A stretch of 33,495 nt of DNA from Nitrospirota bacterium (GCA_021826965.1 JAKAYA010000020.1:1-33495), one strand, 5' to 3'. Counted from the stretch's first letter, positions 1 to 8,239 are shown. Notes: a model not told the origin generated them from the letters alone. Numbers and translations: made by a program.

Positions 1-178
1 TGATGAGGTCGATTCCGAGAAGGTCGTCTTCCGGAAAAAGCACTCCGCAGTCCACCACGACGATCCCTTCCGGTGTCTCGTAGGCCGTCATGTTCATCCC
101 GATTTCGCCGATGCCCCCCAGGGGAATGATTCGGACCCACGGCTCCGGCATAGTCGATGGTCTGTCTGTCGATGTCAC
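1..178 (-). CDS. rnj: Ribonuclease J, N-terminal part (cut by window edge)
   Basis: The first ~59 codons of a gene running off the left edge. The reading frame contains IIPLGGIGEIGMNM, then VVVDCGVLFPEDDLLGID, which is the N-terminus of the RNase J family (metallo-beta-lactamase/beta-CASP ribonucleases acting in mRNA decay and rRNA processing); the catalytic HxHxDH motif would lie beyond the edge. Start choice: the GTG at 178 overlaps the rsmA stop as GTGA and has AAAGGAG eleven bases upstream inside rsmA, so translational coupling is likely. The ATG at 151 is closer to the conserved block but has no visible ribosome binding site. Family assignment is strong despite the short length; the exact start is less sure. 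Confidence 0.82.
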   Translation of the reverse strand, partial: MTSTDRPSTMPEPWVRIIPLGGIGEIGMNMTAYETPEGIVVVDCGVLFPEDDLLGIDLI

Positions 179-1020
179 GATTTCAGCAACTCCTTTCCCT
201 CCTTTATCATTCTAGCAAAAAACGGAAGATGATGGGTTTTTGCGCGGTCGGCGATCGTCCGAAAGTCTTCGGGGCCGAGGGAATCGACTTTCCGGGAGAA
301 AAAATCCTCCCCGGTCGGGAAAGCGTTTCCTCTGAAGAAATCCTCGTCCCCGGGAAATGCCGTCCGGAGTGCGCGCCCCAGTGATTTGCGCCGATAGCAG
401 AAAAGTTTTCGCGAGAGGGCAATTGCGGCCCATGTGTGGTCATCCCGGATGGTGAGGGGGAGGACCGTGACGACCGAGGAATGGACTTTTGGCGCGGGGT
501 TGAATGCCCCCGGCGCCAGATCCATCCTTTTCCGGATTTTCGCAAGATAGGACGTGACCACGGAGAGATGGCCGTAGTCGGGATCGTCCTTCTGTGCCAG
601 AAGCCTTTTGGCAACTTCCCTCTGAAACATCAGGACCATGAAAACAGGCGGAAAGTCGCAGCCCAGAAGTTTCAGATACAGGGGAACCGATATGTTGTAA
701 GGGAGATTCGAGACGAGAATATAGGGGGACCGGTCGGCTCCGAAGTCGAACTCCAGTGCGTCGGTTTCGATGATCCGGATTCCGGGAGAGTGAGCGAACG
801 TGGATCCCAGTCCGTCGATGAGACGGGCGTCCCTTTCGACGAGCCACAGTTCCTCGGTCATTCCGGCCAGATGCCCCGAAAGGATCCCTTTTCCGGGTCC
901 GATCTCGACGATCCGGCAGGGGTAAAGGGGGGACTCTTTGGCCAGTGCGGCGATACGAAGGGCCAGAGCCGGATCCGAAAGGAAGTTCTGGCCGAGGCTT
1001 TTCTGGGGGGGGATCCGCAT
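175..1020 (-). CDS. rsmA: 16S rRNA (adenine1518-N6/adenine1519-N6)-dimethyltransferase RsmA (KsgA)
   Basis: 281 aa, normal length for the family. It dimethylates two adjacent adenines in the 3' terminal helix of 16S rRNA using S-adenosylmethionine, late in 30S assembly. Visible motifs: QNFL near residue 12, the SAM-binding motif I VEIGPGKGILSGHL around residue 38, the catalytic NLPYNIS motif around residue 105, and MFQREVAKRL shortly after. The C-terminal helical domain is present. The ATG at 1020 is preceded by GGAAGG. It is the first gene of a minus-strand pair with rnj and is divergent from the tonB-like gene. Confidence 0.95.
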   Translation of the reverse strand: MRIPPQKSLGQNFLSDPALALRIAALAKESPLYPCRIVEIGPGKGILSGHLAGMTEELWLVERDARLIDGLGSTFAHSPGIRIIETDALEFDFGADRSPYILVSNLPYNISVPLYLKLLGCDFPPVFMVLMFQREVAKRLLAQKDDPDYGHLSVVTSYLAKIRKRMDLAPGAFNPAPKVHSSVVTVLPLTIRDDHTWAAIALSRKLFCYRRKSLGRALRTAFPGDEDFFRGNAFPTGEDFFSRKVDSLGPEDFRTIADRAKTHHLPFFARMIKEGKELLKS

Positions 1021-1174
1021 TCCCGGGACCCTTCCGGAGTCGGGAGTGGTCCTTCTTTTTTTCAGGGGGAAGATGTTGTATCCGTCCTTTCCGGAATTTT
1101 TATTTCTTTCTCGATCTGGTCTAGAATATCATACATTGATTTTCCCGTGAAGAAATCACGATCAGAGAAGGTGA
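1021..1174. promoter_or_regulatory. Divergent intergenic region between rsmA and the tonB-like gene, with candidate -10 elements
   Basis: This 154-base gap must hold the start signals for both directions. On the + strand TAGAAT (1122-1127) is a plausible -10 but its -35 at the right distance is poor. On the - strand TATGAT (complement of 1128-1133) is a plausible -10, again with a weak -35. The two -10 candidates abut, so the divergent promoters may exclude each other. This is motif reading only. Confidence 0.28.
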
Positions 1175-2278
1175 ATGCATCCACTTTTGCCATATGGCCC
1201 ATATGGACAGAATATCGTCTTGTCTCAGGAAGAGGACGCTGAACAGAAGTGGGCTTTTCGGTGGTTTCTTCTTGTTTCCTTCGTGGTTCATCTGGGGATT
1301 ATCTTGCTGTTCATCAAGAATCCGTCGGCAAGAAATGCCCTTGAATCCATGCTTGAAGCCAAGAAAAAACCACTGTCCGCTGCCCAGGCGAAAAAGCTGG
1401 CCCAGGAAAAAAAGCCGGTCTTTATCGATCTTCTGGACCCGTCGAAGGTTCCCCTTGCGGATCAGACGGTCGCTCCTCCTCTGCCCAAGGGATATTCTCT
1501 TTCCGGAAAGCTTCATGCGAAAAGCCGGATGGAACGGAAAGCGGCGCCGGCCGCTCCCGAAGCCCAGCCGGCTCCACGGGTCCCGCGTGTGGCAAAGGCG
1601 CCGGAGTCGGCCCCGAAGCCTGTCTCCAAGCCTCATGAGGCTCGTTCTTCCGACCTTCCCGGCTTCCGTCAGGTGAAGAAGAACGCTTCGTCTCATCGCC
1701 GGGAAACGACGGCCCAAAGGTCGGAACAGGTTCATCCCAAGCGGAAGACTCAAAAAACTGCAGAGGTCAAACCGGTCCCGAAGACGACACCTTCCCCGCA
1801 GAAAAAGCCGGCGATGACCACGATTTCCCGAAGCCAGATGCAGCAGATTCTTTCCCGGGCCGCCTTGGGCACGCCCTTTACCCACCATCTGAATCTGGCC
1901 CAGGATGTGGCGCCGGCGTATTCGGACCGCTCCAATGACCTGAATCGCATCGCGGCCAACCTGGAAGACGAAACTTATTCGAGCTACATCAAGCGGATCC
2001 AGGAGCGGTTTGAAACGATCGGGGAGTACCCGGTGGAGGCTCAACAGAGGGGCATCACCGGGCGAGCTCTTGTCACGTTCGTCATCAACGAGGACGGCAC
2101 CCTTTCCGCCGCCAGGCTCACGGAGAGTTCCGGTTCTCGGATCCTGGACGAGGAAGCGCTCCGGATTGTCCGGGTGGCGGCTCCTTATATTCCTCTTCCC
2201 AAGTCTTTCCACAAACGGGCGCTGACGCTGACCTGGGCCTTTATTTTTTATAACGGAGGGTTCCATGTTATCCAGTAA
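1175..2278 (+). CDS. TonB-like energy transducer protein
   Basis: 367 aa. Residues about 29-47 form one hydrophobic segment (FLLVSFVVHLGIILLF), giving an N-in, periplasmic topology. A long Pro/Lys/Ala-rich linker follows (about 100-230), and the C-terminal ~100 residues match the TonB C-terminal domain, starting near YSSYIKRIQERF and including GRALVTFVINEDGTLSAA and LDEEALRIV. Such proteins pass proton-motive force from ExbB/ExbD to outer-membrane receptors; no exbB or exbD is nearby, so the receptor is unknown. The ATG at 1175 has GAGAAGG close upstream. It overlaps slt by 14 bases. TonB-domain proteins with structural rather than transport roles exist, so transport is an inference. Confidence 0.8.
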   Translation: MHPLLPYGPYGQNIVLSQEEDAEQKWAFRWFLLVSFVVHLGIILLFIKNPSARNALESMLEAKKKPLSAAQAKKLAQEKKPVFIDLLDPSKVPLADQTVAPPLPKGYSLSGKLHAKSRMERKAAPAAPEAQPAPRVPRVAKAPESAPKPVSKPHEARSSDLPGFRQVKKNASSHRRETTAQRSEQVHPKRKTQKTAEVKPVPKTTPSPQKKPAMTTISRSQMQQILSRAALGTPFTHHLNLAQDVAPAYSDRSNDLNRIAANLEDETYSSYIKRIQERFETIGEYPVEAQQRGITGRALVTFVINEDGTLSAARLTESSGSRILDEEALRIVRVAAPYIPLPKSFHKRALTLTWAFIFYNGGFHVIQ

Positions 2279-4319
2279 GCTCCGCTGGACCGGCTTTTTC
2301 CTGCTCCTTTTCGCAGGGTTCGGGGGGAGGGATCTTCCGGTGGTTCTGGCCGCTCCGGTGTCAGATCCGCAAGGATGGAACTATTATGCGACCGTCCTTT
2401 CGGCAGTCAGCCGGAACGATCCGGCGTCCGCCAGGAAGTTATTGTCGAGAATGGGCAAGGTTTCCCTGGATCCGTTGCCGCCTCTCTACAGGAGGCGTCT
2501 GGACTTTCTCCGTCTCTGGTATTTTCCGCCGTCCCGTTTTTCCGGCAAGTCGGTCCGGAAGATGAATCGTTCGGGGAAGATTGTCGCCGATGTCCTGTTC
2601 TGGCATGCGATAAACGCAAGATCCGTTCCAGTCGAACGTCGTGATGGATTGAAAGCGAAATTCGCACGCATGTATCCGTTTTCCCCTTTCACATCCGGGC
2701 CGGGCCGATCCGGAAAGAAGACCGCCCATGCACTCTGGGTCCGCTCCATGGACTCCGTGCGGGAGGGTGACCGCCTGACCGCGGTTTCTCTCTGGAAAGA
2801 GCTGGTGTCCCGTCACCCGCTGTCTCCTGAAAGCGGCCTCGCCATGCTGCGTCTTGGGACAGCCGGAGAGACCGGCGACGTGCTGATTCCCCGTTGGGAG
2901 GCGTTATCGTCCATGGGGATGGGTGCGCAGATGTCCGGGGAGATCAAGGCATACCTGGCGCTGGGGCCGCCGTTTCCCTATCGGGATCTGGCCACCGTTC
3001 TCCGGAGTGTCGAACTGGCCCGGGAGGGTCACCGGTCCATGGCCAGGAATCTCCTCTCGGACCTGGCCAGAAAAAAAGGGATTCACCTCCAGGCCCTTCT
3101 TGCGTCCACCCGTTGTCAATTGTATCGCCGTCCGGACGCATCGGCGGCCTGTGTCGGAGACTTCCTTGCGCGTTTTCCAAACTCCGTCACCGGAAGGCAT
3201 CTGGTAAACGGCCTGTTGCGCCAGCAGCTTGCCCTCGGTACCTGGAAGGCTCCAGCGGGATGGAAGCCCCCGGCGGTCCTGATGTCGACCCGTTTCGGAC
3301 AGGACAGCCTCTGGCTCTACGGCCTGGACGCCTATCTTTCGGGTAACAGGATGGAAGCAAAGAGCGCCTGGGAGAAGCTGGTGCGATATCTTGAAGAGTC
3401 CGGCACTCCGTCTGTATTTCGCCTGGCCAGGTCGCAGTATTTTCTGGGAAGGCTCGCATCCCGGGACGGAGACGAAACTGTGGCCCGGTCCTATTACCGG
3501 AAAGTGATCGCCGGTGCGCCAGACACACCCTATGCGATGTGGGCGAAACTGGCGTGCAGGTCTTTCTGTCCCCCTCTGGATGTGAGCCTGCATCGTCCGG
3601 AAAACGGGCGAAAGAGCCTGTTCCTGAGAGACCGCAAGCGCATTCTCGACCTCGTTCAGATGGGACTCTGGGGACCCGCACTCCTGATAACGGAGATGCG
3701 CCTGGATGGAGGGCATCTCGGGAGCCGGATCCTGCGCTATGGCGATCTGGACATGACCGTTTTTCCGGAAGAGCGATATCGGATTGTTCAGGAAGTCGTT
3801 CCGCTCGATCCGCCGGGAATCCGGCTGGCAAGGCTCGAAAAAGTGAACGGATTCGTTCTTCACGGATTTGGCCGGTCCGGGGTCGATCCGGAATGGGCCA
3901 TCTCCATTGCCCGGCAGGAAAGTCGTTTTGCGGGAAGGTCTCTCTCGATCGACGGGGCGCTCGGGATCATGCAACTGATGCCACCGACGGCTCTTTCAGT
4001 GGCGCGTGCTTCAGACGACTCCGTCTTTCGGACGATCAGGAGGAATCTGGGGAGCATCCGCTCCCTGGAGAACAACAGTTATCTGGGAGGACTGTATCTC
4101 CGGCGGCTGATGGAGCACTATCCTCATAATCCCGAACGAGCGGTCGCCTCCTATAATGCGGGAATGCATTCGGTTATCCGCTGGAAAGGTCTGGAAAGCC
4201 AGGACTGGGACTTTTTTGTCGAAGGGATTCCGTTTCGTGAAACCCGACGATACGATCGGGAGGTCCTCTGGAATTACCTGTTCATTCACCGGTCCCATCT
4301 CTTGCGCAAGGAAGGCTAG
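2265..4319 (+). CDS. slt: Soluble lytic murein transglycosylase (Slt70-like)
   Basis: 684 aa, close to Slt70 length. The N-terminus has a hydrophobic stretch (FFLLLFAGF) after two basic residues, consistent with export to the periplasm. The middle is a long helical repeat region containing TPR-like pieces (about 300-450). The C-terminal catalytic domain has ISIARQESRF, with the catalytic glutamate at residue 552, then GALGIMQLMPPTA and AVASYNAGMHSV, the lysozyme-like goose-type signature. It cleaves peptidoglycan glycan strands to form 1,6-anhydromuramyl ends. The ATG at 2265 has GGAGG just upstream, inside the end of the tonB-like gene, indicating translational coupling. Confidence 0.93.
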   Translation: MLSSKLRWTGFFLLLFAGFGGRDLPVVLAAPVSDPQGWNYYATVLSAVSRNDPASARKLLSRMGKVSLDPLPPLYRRRLDFLRLWYFPPSRFSGKSVRKMNRSGKIVADVLFWHAINARSVPVERRDGLKAKFARMYPFSPFTSGPGRSGKKTAHALWVRSMDSVREGDRLTAVSLWKELVSRHPLSPESGLAMLRLGTAGETGDVLIPRWEALSSMGMGAQMSGEIKAYLALGPPFPYRDLATVLRSVELAREGHRSMARNLLSDLARKKGIHLQALLASTRCQLYRRPDASAACVGDFLARFPNSVTGRHLVNGLLRQQLALGTWKAPAGWKPPAVLMSTRFGQDSLWLYGLDAYLSGNRMEAKSAWEKLVRYLEESGTPSVFRLARSQYFLGRLASRDGDETVARSYYRKVIAGAPDTPYAMWAKLACRSFCPPLDVSLHRPENGRKSLFLRDRKRILDLVQMGLWGPALLITEMRLDGGHLGSRILRYGDLDMTVFPEERYRIVQEVVPLDPPGIRLARLEKVNGFVLHGFGRSGVDPEWAISIARQESRFAGRSLSIDGALGIMQLMPPTALSVARASDDSVFRTIRRNLGSIRSLENNSYLGGLYLRRLMEHYPHNPERAVASYNAGMHSVIRWKGLESQDWDFFVEGIPFRETRRYDREVLWNYLFIHRSHLLRKEG

Positions 4320-4320
4320 G

Positions 4321-4596
4321 ATGTTCCGGGGGACGCCGGAGGAGTGGGACCGGGAATGGCGATTCCGTGAAAGGTTCAGGCTGATCGAGGACCTCCTGCT
4401 TCGCCACCGGGAAAATCTGGACGCATTGGCCAGGGAAAACCGGGAACTTCGAAAAGAAAATCAGCGTCTTCTGAAAAACATGGGGGTGTTGCGGAGAGAA
4501 CGGGAAAAGGTTCGGGATATTCTTTCCCGGATGGAAGCCCGTATGGTCCGGATGGTCGAGAGAGGCGAGACGCATGGCCGAGAAAAAGAAGACTGA
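4321..4596 (+). CDS. Small coiled-coil protein, ZapB-like (division-associated, tentative)
   Basis: 91 aa, highly charged. Residues about 25-75 read as one continuous coiled coil rich in Glu, Arg, Lys and Leu (for example ENRELRKENQRLL). No signal peptide or membrane segment. The frame is open further upstream, but the ATG at 4321 follows AAGGAAGG and lies one base past the slt stop, so it is the sensible start. It overlaps zapA by 23 bases. Small coiled-coil genes directly before zapA occur in many Gram-negative bacteria and are annotated as ZapB-like, so a role with ZapA at the FtsZ ring is inferred from position and shape, not from a diagnostic motif. Confidence 0.7.
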   Translation: MFRGTPEEWDREWRFRERFRLIEDLLLRHRENLDALARENRELRKENQRLLKNMGVLRREREKVRDILSRMEARMVRMVERGETHGREKED

Positions 4597-4912
4597 GCAG
4601 ATTCAGGTCCGCGTCAACAGCAGCCTGACGCTGAATGTCAAGGGACATTTTGACCCCGAGCGCATGGCAGAGGCCGGAAAGCTTCTTGGCGAATTTCTGG
4701 AGGTCCGGGGAGCAGGCGCTTCTCACAGGGAATCGCATTCCCTGGCTCTTTTGGTTGCGATCGAAAAGATCTATGAAAACCTGGAATATCGCGTGCACAT
4801 CCGCGAGCTCGAGGACATGATCGAAAGAAGGGACCGGTTGATCAAGGAACTGGACGATTCGATTTCAAGCCTTGAACAGAACGCGGTTTCGCTCTTGCGA
4901 CCAAAGGGCTGA
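4574..4912 (+). CDS. zapA: Cell division protein ZapA
   Basis: 112 aa. The N-terminal part (about 8-70) matches the ZapA globular domain: IQVRVNSSLTLNVKG at the start, then a short helix and LALLVAIEKIYENLEY. The C-terminal third (about 75-105) is a coiled coil used for dimer and tetramer formation. ZapA crosslinks FtsZ filaments at midcell. ATG at 4574 with GAGAGG upstream, translated from inside the preceding coiled-coil gene. The last codons carry the -35 element of the 6S RNA promoter, and zapA next to the 6S gene is the arrangement seen in proteobacteria, which supports both calls. Confidence 0.88.
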   Translation: MAEKKKTEQIQVRVNSSLTLNVKGHFDPERMAEAGKLLGEFLEVRGAGASHRESHSLALLVAIEKIYENLEYRVHIRELEDMIERRDRLIKELDDSISSLEQNAVSLLRPKG

Positions 4913-4923
4913 AAAGGTAGAAT
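4895..4923 (+). promoter_or_regulatory. Sigma70-type promoter of the 6S RNA gene
   Basis: TTGCGA (4895-4900) and TAGAAT (4918-4923) are separated by exactly 17 bases, and the predicted start seven bases later (about 4931) coincides with the first bases of the 6S terminal stem. The -35 lies in the last codons of zapA. Confidence 0.7.
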
Positions 4924-4930
4924 GGCATTT

Positions 4931-5104
4931 GACCCTGCACTGTTCGAGAGACGGTTAAATTTGTTACCTACATCATTTTGAGAAATGGCATGTCAGAGCG
5001 CGTGGTGTGCATGCCCGTTCCCGGGAAGCCTGAAGCCGCCTACAATGCCTTAGACCTTGTCCCGCTAGGTATCTCAAGTGAAACCGTAACGGCAGATGCG
5101 GGGT
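4931..5104 (+). ncRNA. ssrS: 6S RNA
   Basis: About 174 nt with no reading frame of its own, lying straight after zapA, the classical 6S location. Nested complementary blocks give the long rod with internal bulges expected of 6S: ACCCTGCA (4932-4939) with TGCGGGGT (5097-5104), ACGGTT (4951-4956) with AACCGT (5082-5087), and TACCTA (4965-4970) with TAGGTA (5066-5071). The apical part contains GCATGCCCGTTCCCGGGAAG around 5009-5028, which resembles the GCAUGCUCGG...CCGAGAAGCCU section of E. coli 6S RNA (compared from memory). 6S RNA mimics an open promoter and holds sigma70 RNA polymerase in stationary phase. Ends are set by the terminal stem and the promoter, so they may be off by a few bases. 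Confidence 0.8.
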
Positions 5105-5144
5105 TTTGTCGCTTTCGGATCTCCGAACCCTGGTTTTGCCCTCC

Positions 5145-6479
5145 ATGAGATCTCTTTTTGAGCCCCCGGGCCAACAACCGCTTCCAACTCTCCTTTTCCC
5201 GTCTTCCATGGAAGAATTCCTGGGACAGCCCCGGCTGATGGGAGAAGGGGGAGTCCTGCGCCGGCTGATCATGAACCGGACGTTTCGTTCCATGGTCATT
5301 TATGGACCTCCGGGGTGTGGAAAATCGGCCTTCGTCCATCTTTCACGAAAGATGCTCCCCTACCATTTCGAGACTGTCCGGGCCGGAGAAGCGTCCGGAA
5401 ACGATCTGAGGAAGTCCATCGACCGGGGCATTTCCTATCGGCAATCCGGGCAGGAATGTCTGCTGGTCATCGAAGAAATCGACCGGTTCACGCGCACTCA
5501 GCAGGATGCACTGGTTCCGGCTCTGGAACGAGAGGACATCCGCCTTCTGGGCCTGTCCTTCGACAATCCGGTCAAAACGCTTCTGCCACCCCTGGCTTCG
5601 CGCCTTTTGCTCTTCTCTTTCCAGCCCCTGTCACCGGAAAACCTTTCCGTTCTTCTTGAAAGAGGACGGCGTTTTCTGGAAAGACGAGAGGGAATTCCTG
5701 TCCGGTTGTCTGCGGAGGCTGTTTCCTTTCTGGTTCGGCGGTCTGGCGGAGATGGCCGGAAACTCCTGATCACGATCGATGTTCTGGTGTCTGCCCGGAA
5801 AGGTGAGGCTTCCGGACAGGAAATCGTGATCGACCTTGCGGCCGTGCGACGAATGGACGCTGTTTCCGGAGGGGTTTCCCTCGACAGGGAAAGTCATTAC
5901 AACCTGATATCGGCTTTTATCAAAAGCGTCCGAAACCATGATCCGGATTCTGCGGTCCATTATCTGGCGCGCATGATCGATGCCGGAGAAGATCCGGTTT
6001 TTATCGCCCGCCGGCTTGTGGTTCTGGCTGCCGAGGACATAGGTCTCGCCAATCCGCTTGCGTTAACGGTTTCCGTGGCCTGTCTGGAAGCCGTCCGGTC
6101 GATCGGATTGCCGGAAGCGCGAATTGTCATGGCAGAGACAGCCTTGTTTCTGGCGATGTCTCCCAAAAGCAATTCGGCTTACCGGGCTATCGACCGGGCT
6201 CTGGCCGAAGTGCGAGACGGGTTTTTGCCTCCCGTGCCGTTTTTTCTCCGGAACGTTCTTCCTCCGTCTTCCGTCCAGTCGGGAATGCTCCAGGAAAGAG
6301 AGGAATCCTACCTTTATCCTCCGGACACTCCGACAGGCGTTTCTTTACAGTCGGGGCTCCCGGAAGGCCATACCGTCTACTTTCCTCCGGAGCATCTGTC
6401 GGGGGAGGAGTCCGAAATGGTGCGACGCCTCAGGGATTGGAAACGCCTGAAATCGGATCCGGGAGAAAAGGGGGAGTGA
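5145..6479 (+). CDS. rarA: RarA/MgsA-type AAA+ ATPase (replication-associated), divergent
   Basis: 444 aa from the ATG at 5145. Walker A GPPGCGKS is at residues 54-61. The Walker B region reads LLVIEEIDRF, followed by TRTQQDALVPALE, the characteristic RarA helix; sensor-1 region GLSFDNP stands where RarA has GATTENP. The C-terminal half (AAEDIGLANPLAL, then ALFLAMSPKSNSAYRAI) matches the RarA tetramerisation region. RarA acts at stalled replication forks with SSB. Odd points: the Walker B aspartate is replaced by glutamate (E110-E111), and there is no clear ribosome binding site. The frame is open back to a TTG at 5106, just past the 6S RNA, so the start is uncertain. Co-transcription with the 6S RNA is possible. 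Confidence 0.82.
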   Translation: MRSLFEPPGQQPLPTLLFPSSMEEFLGQPRLMGEGGVLRRLIMNRTFRSMVIYGPPGCGKSAFVHLSRKMLPYHFETVRAGEASGNDLRKSIDRGISYRQSGQECLLVIEEIDRFTRTQQDALVPALEREDIRLLGLSFDNPVKTLLPPLASRLLLFSFQPLSPENLSVLLERGRRFLERREGIPVRLSAEAVSFLVRRSGGDGRKLLITIDVLVSARKGEASGQEIVIDLAAVRRMDAVSGGVSLDRESHYNLISAFIKSVRNHDPDSAVHYLARMIDAGEDPVFIARRLVVLAAEDIGLANPLALTVSVACLEAVRSIGLPEARIVMAETALFLAMSPKSNSAYRAIDRALAEVRDGFLPPVPFFLRNVLPPSSVQSGMLQEREESYLYPPDTPTGVSLQSGLPEGHTVYFPPEHLSGEESEMVRRLRDWKRLKSDPGEKGE

Positions 6480-6583
6480 GGATGAGTCTTCGGCTTTTTC
6501 GGACCTTTCGGATTTCAGTCCTTTCGGGAAGGCATATGCGGAAAAGCCCGGGCATGAAAAGGGTTTCTCCCGGGAAAGTTCTT

Positions 6584-6592
6584 TGGTATGAT
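6584..6592 (+). promoter_or_regulatory. Candidate extended -10 promoter upstream of rny
   Basis: TGG followed by TATGAT (6584-6592) is an extended -10 element about 80 bases before the rny start, in the 194-base gap after rarA. No good -35 is visible, as is usual for extended -10 promoters. The gap also has two GC-rich palindromes, GCCCGGGC (6546-6553) and CCCGGG within TTTCTCCCGGGAAA, which could be the end of the rarA transcript. Confidence 0.35.
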
Positions 6593-6673
6593 GGACTGTA
6601 TTTGACATTACTGAAGGATTAAATCCCGTTTCGGCATTGAGGGATCAGGGTATACAAAAGAAAGGTCGGGGAT

Positions 6674-8239
6674 ATGGTAACGGCCATATTGATTTTAGGG
6701 TCGGTTCTTGTCGGAAGTGTTGCCGGAGGATGGGCAGGATTTTTCTGGGCGAATGCCCGTTCCGGTGGACAGGTTCGGGAAAATCGGAAAATCGCGTCGG
6801 AGATTCTGGAAGAGGCCGCCCGCCTGAAAGAGGCGCGGATCAAGGAAGCCGAACTGGAAGCACGGGAAGCCGCATTCCGCATCCGGGTTTCGGCCGAAGA
6901 GGAATTCGCACTGAAAAAACAGGAATGCGCCCGCCGCGAACAGGAAGTCGCCATACGCGAAGCGGAGTGCGGGCACGAAAGACAAAAAAACGAGCAATTG
7001 CGTCAGGACCTCTCCCGGAGGCTGGACGAAGTCCGATCCCGGGAAAAACAGCTGGAGTTGCGGGAAGGAGAAATGACCGCGGCTCTTTCTCTGCAGCATC
7101 AGAAAATGGAAGAGATTTCGGGATTGTCTCTGGATGCGGCACGCGACCGGCTTCTGAAAGAGGCGGAAGAACTGATCCGGTCGGATGCGGCACGTCTGGC
7201 TCAGAAAGTCGAGAGGGAGTTCCGGGAAAACGCGGTTCGCAAGGCCCGGGAGGTCATGACTCTCGCCATTCAGAGATACGCGAACGACCATGTGGCAGAG
7301 ACGAGCATTTCGGTCGTTCCCATCCAGTCCGAAGATGTCAAGGGACGGATCATCGGTCGGGAGGGCCGGAACATCCGGGCTTTCCAGCAGGCGACCGGCG
7401 TTGACCTGATCATCGACGATACGCCGGATGCGATTATCGTTTCCGGGTTTGATCCCCATCGGAGGGAGGTGGCTCGTCTCGCACTGGAGAAACTCCTGCA
7501 GGATGGCCGGGTTCATCCCGCCCGCATCGAAGAAGTCGTCGAAAAGATTCGTCGGGAACTGGACCAGACGTTGCAGGAAGAAGCGGAAAAGGTGGCTTTC
7601 GACTTGGGAATCTCCGATATTCATCCGGAAATCCTGAAGCTGGTCGGTCGTCTCAAGTTCCGGACCAGTTACGGCCAGAACAATCTTCTGCACGCACGTG
7701 AAGTTGCCTATCTTTGCTCCATGATGGCTTCGGAACTCGGCCTGAATCCGAAACTTGCGAAACGGGCCGGTTTTTTACACGACATCGGGAAATCGCTGAC
7801 CCACGAGGGAGAAGGGTCCCATCCTCTTCTGGGGGCGGAAGCGGCGAAGAAGTATGGCGAATCTCCGGAGGTCATCAACGCGATTCAGTCCCATCATGGC
7901 GACGTGGAACCCATCTGTCTCGAATCGGTTCTGGTCGCCGCATCCGATGCTATTTCGGCAGCCCGTCCCGGCGCGCGCAGAGAAAGCATGGATGCTTATC
8001 TCAAAAGGCTGGAGAAACTGGAAGGTATTGCGAACTCCTTCAAGGGTGTCGAGAAATCCTATGCCATTCAGGCCGGTCGGGAGATCCGGATCATCGTACG
8101 GCAGGACGAAGTCAGTGATGAGGATCTGGCGGTCGTTTCCCGGGAAATTGCCAAAAAGATCGAGGCAGAACTCAAATATCCGGGACAGATCAAGGTAACG
8201 GTCATCAGGGAGAACCGGATTGTCGAATACGCCCGGTAG
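6674..8239 (+). CDS. rny: Ribonuclease Y
   Basis: 521 aa, the usual length. One N-terminal membrane anchor (about 3-25), then a long charged coiled coil (about 35-200), a KH domain with GRIIGREGRNIR at 224-235, and an HD domain with LLHAREVAYL (His340) and FLHDIGKS (His369-Asp370). It is a membrane-bound endoribonuclease that starts mRNA decay, best known in Firmicutes. ATG at 6674 with AAAGAAAGG upstream. The next gene is ymdB, the same pairing as in Bacillus, and ymdB begins inside the rny 3' end. Confidence 0.95.
   Translation: MVTAILILGSVLVGSVAGGWAGFFWANARSGGQVRENRKIASEILEEAARLKEARIKEAELEAREAAFRIRVSAEEEFALKKQECARREQEVAIREAECGHERQKNEQLRQDLSRRLDEVRSREKQLELREGEMTAALSLQHQKMEEISGLSLDAARDRLLKEAEELIRSDAARLAQKVEREFRENAVRKAREVMTLAIQRYANDHVAETSISVVPIQSEDVKGRIIGREGRNIRAFQQATGVDLIIDDTPDAIIVSGFDPHRREVARLALEKLLQDGRVHPARIEEVVEKIRRELDQTLQEEAEKVAFDLGISDIHPEILKLVGRLKFRTSYGQNNLLHAREVAYLCSMMASELGLNPKLAKRAGFLHDIGKSLTHEGEGSHPLLGAEAAKKYGESPEVINAIQSHHGDVEPICLESVLVAASDAISAARPGARRESMDAYLKRLEKLEGIANSFKGVEKSYAIQAGREIRIIVRQDEVSDEDLAVVSREIAKKIEAELKYPGQIKVTVIRENRIVEYAR

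Noticed and set aside
1190-1206. Two copies of CCATATGG, nine bases apart, near the tonB-like start
   Set aside because: In-frame repeat encoding PYG twice. Too short to call an operator, and it lies inside the reading frame.
1121-2266. 381-codon minus-strand open frame opposite the tonB-like gene
   Set aside because: Low-complexity basic translation mirroring the Pro/Lys-rich linker; the TonB C-terminal domain on the + strand explains the coding signal.
5114-5131. TTCGG/CCGAA stem as the 6S RNA terminator
   Set aside because: Only 5 bp and no T run directly after it; the 6S 3' end may instead be made by processing of a longer transcript.
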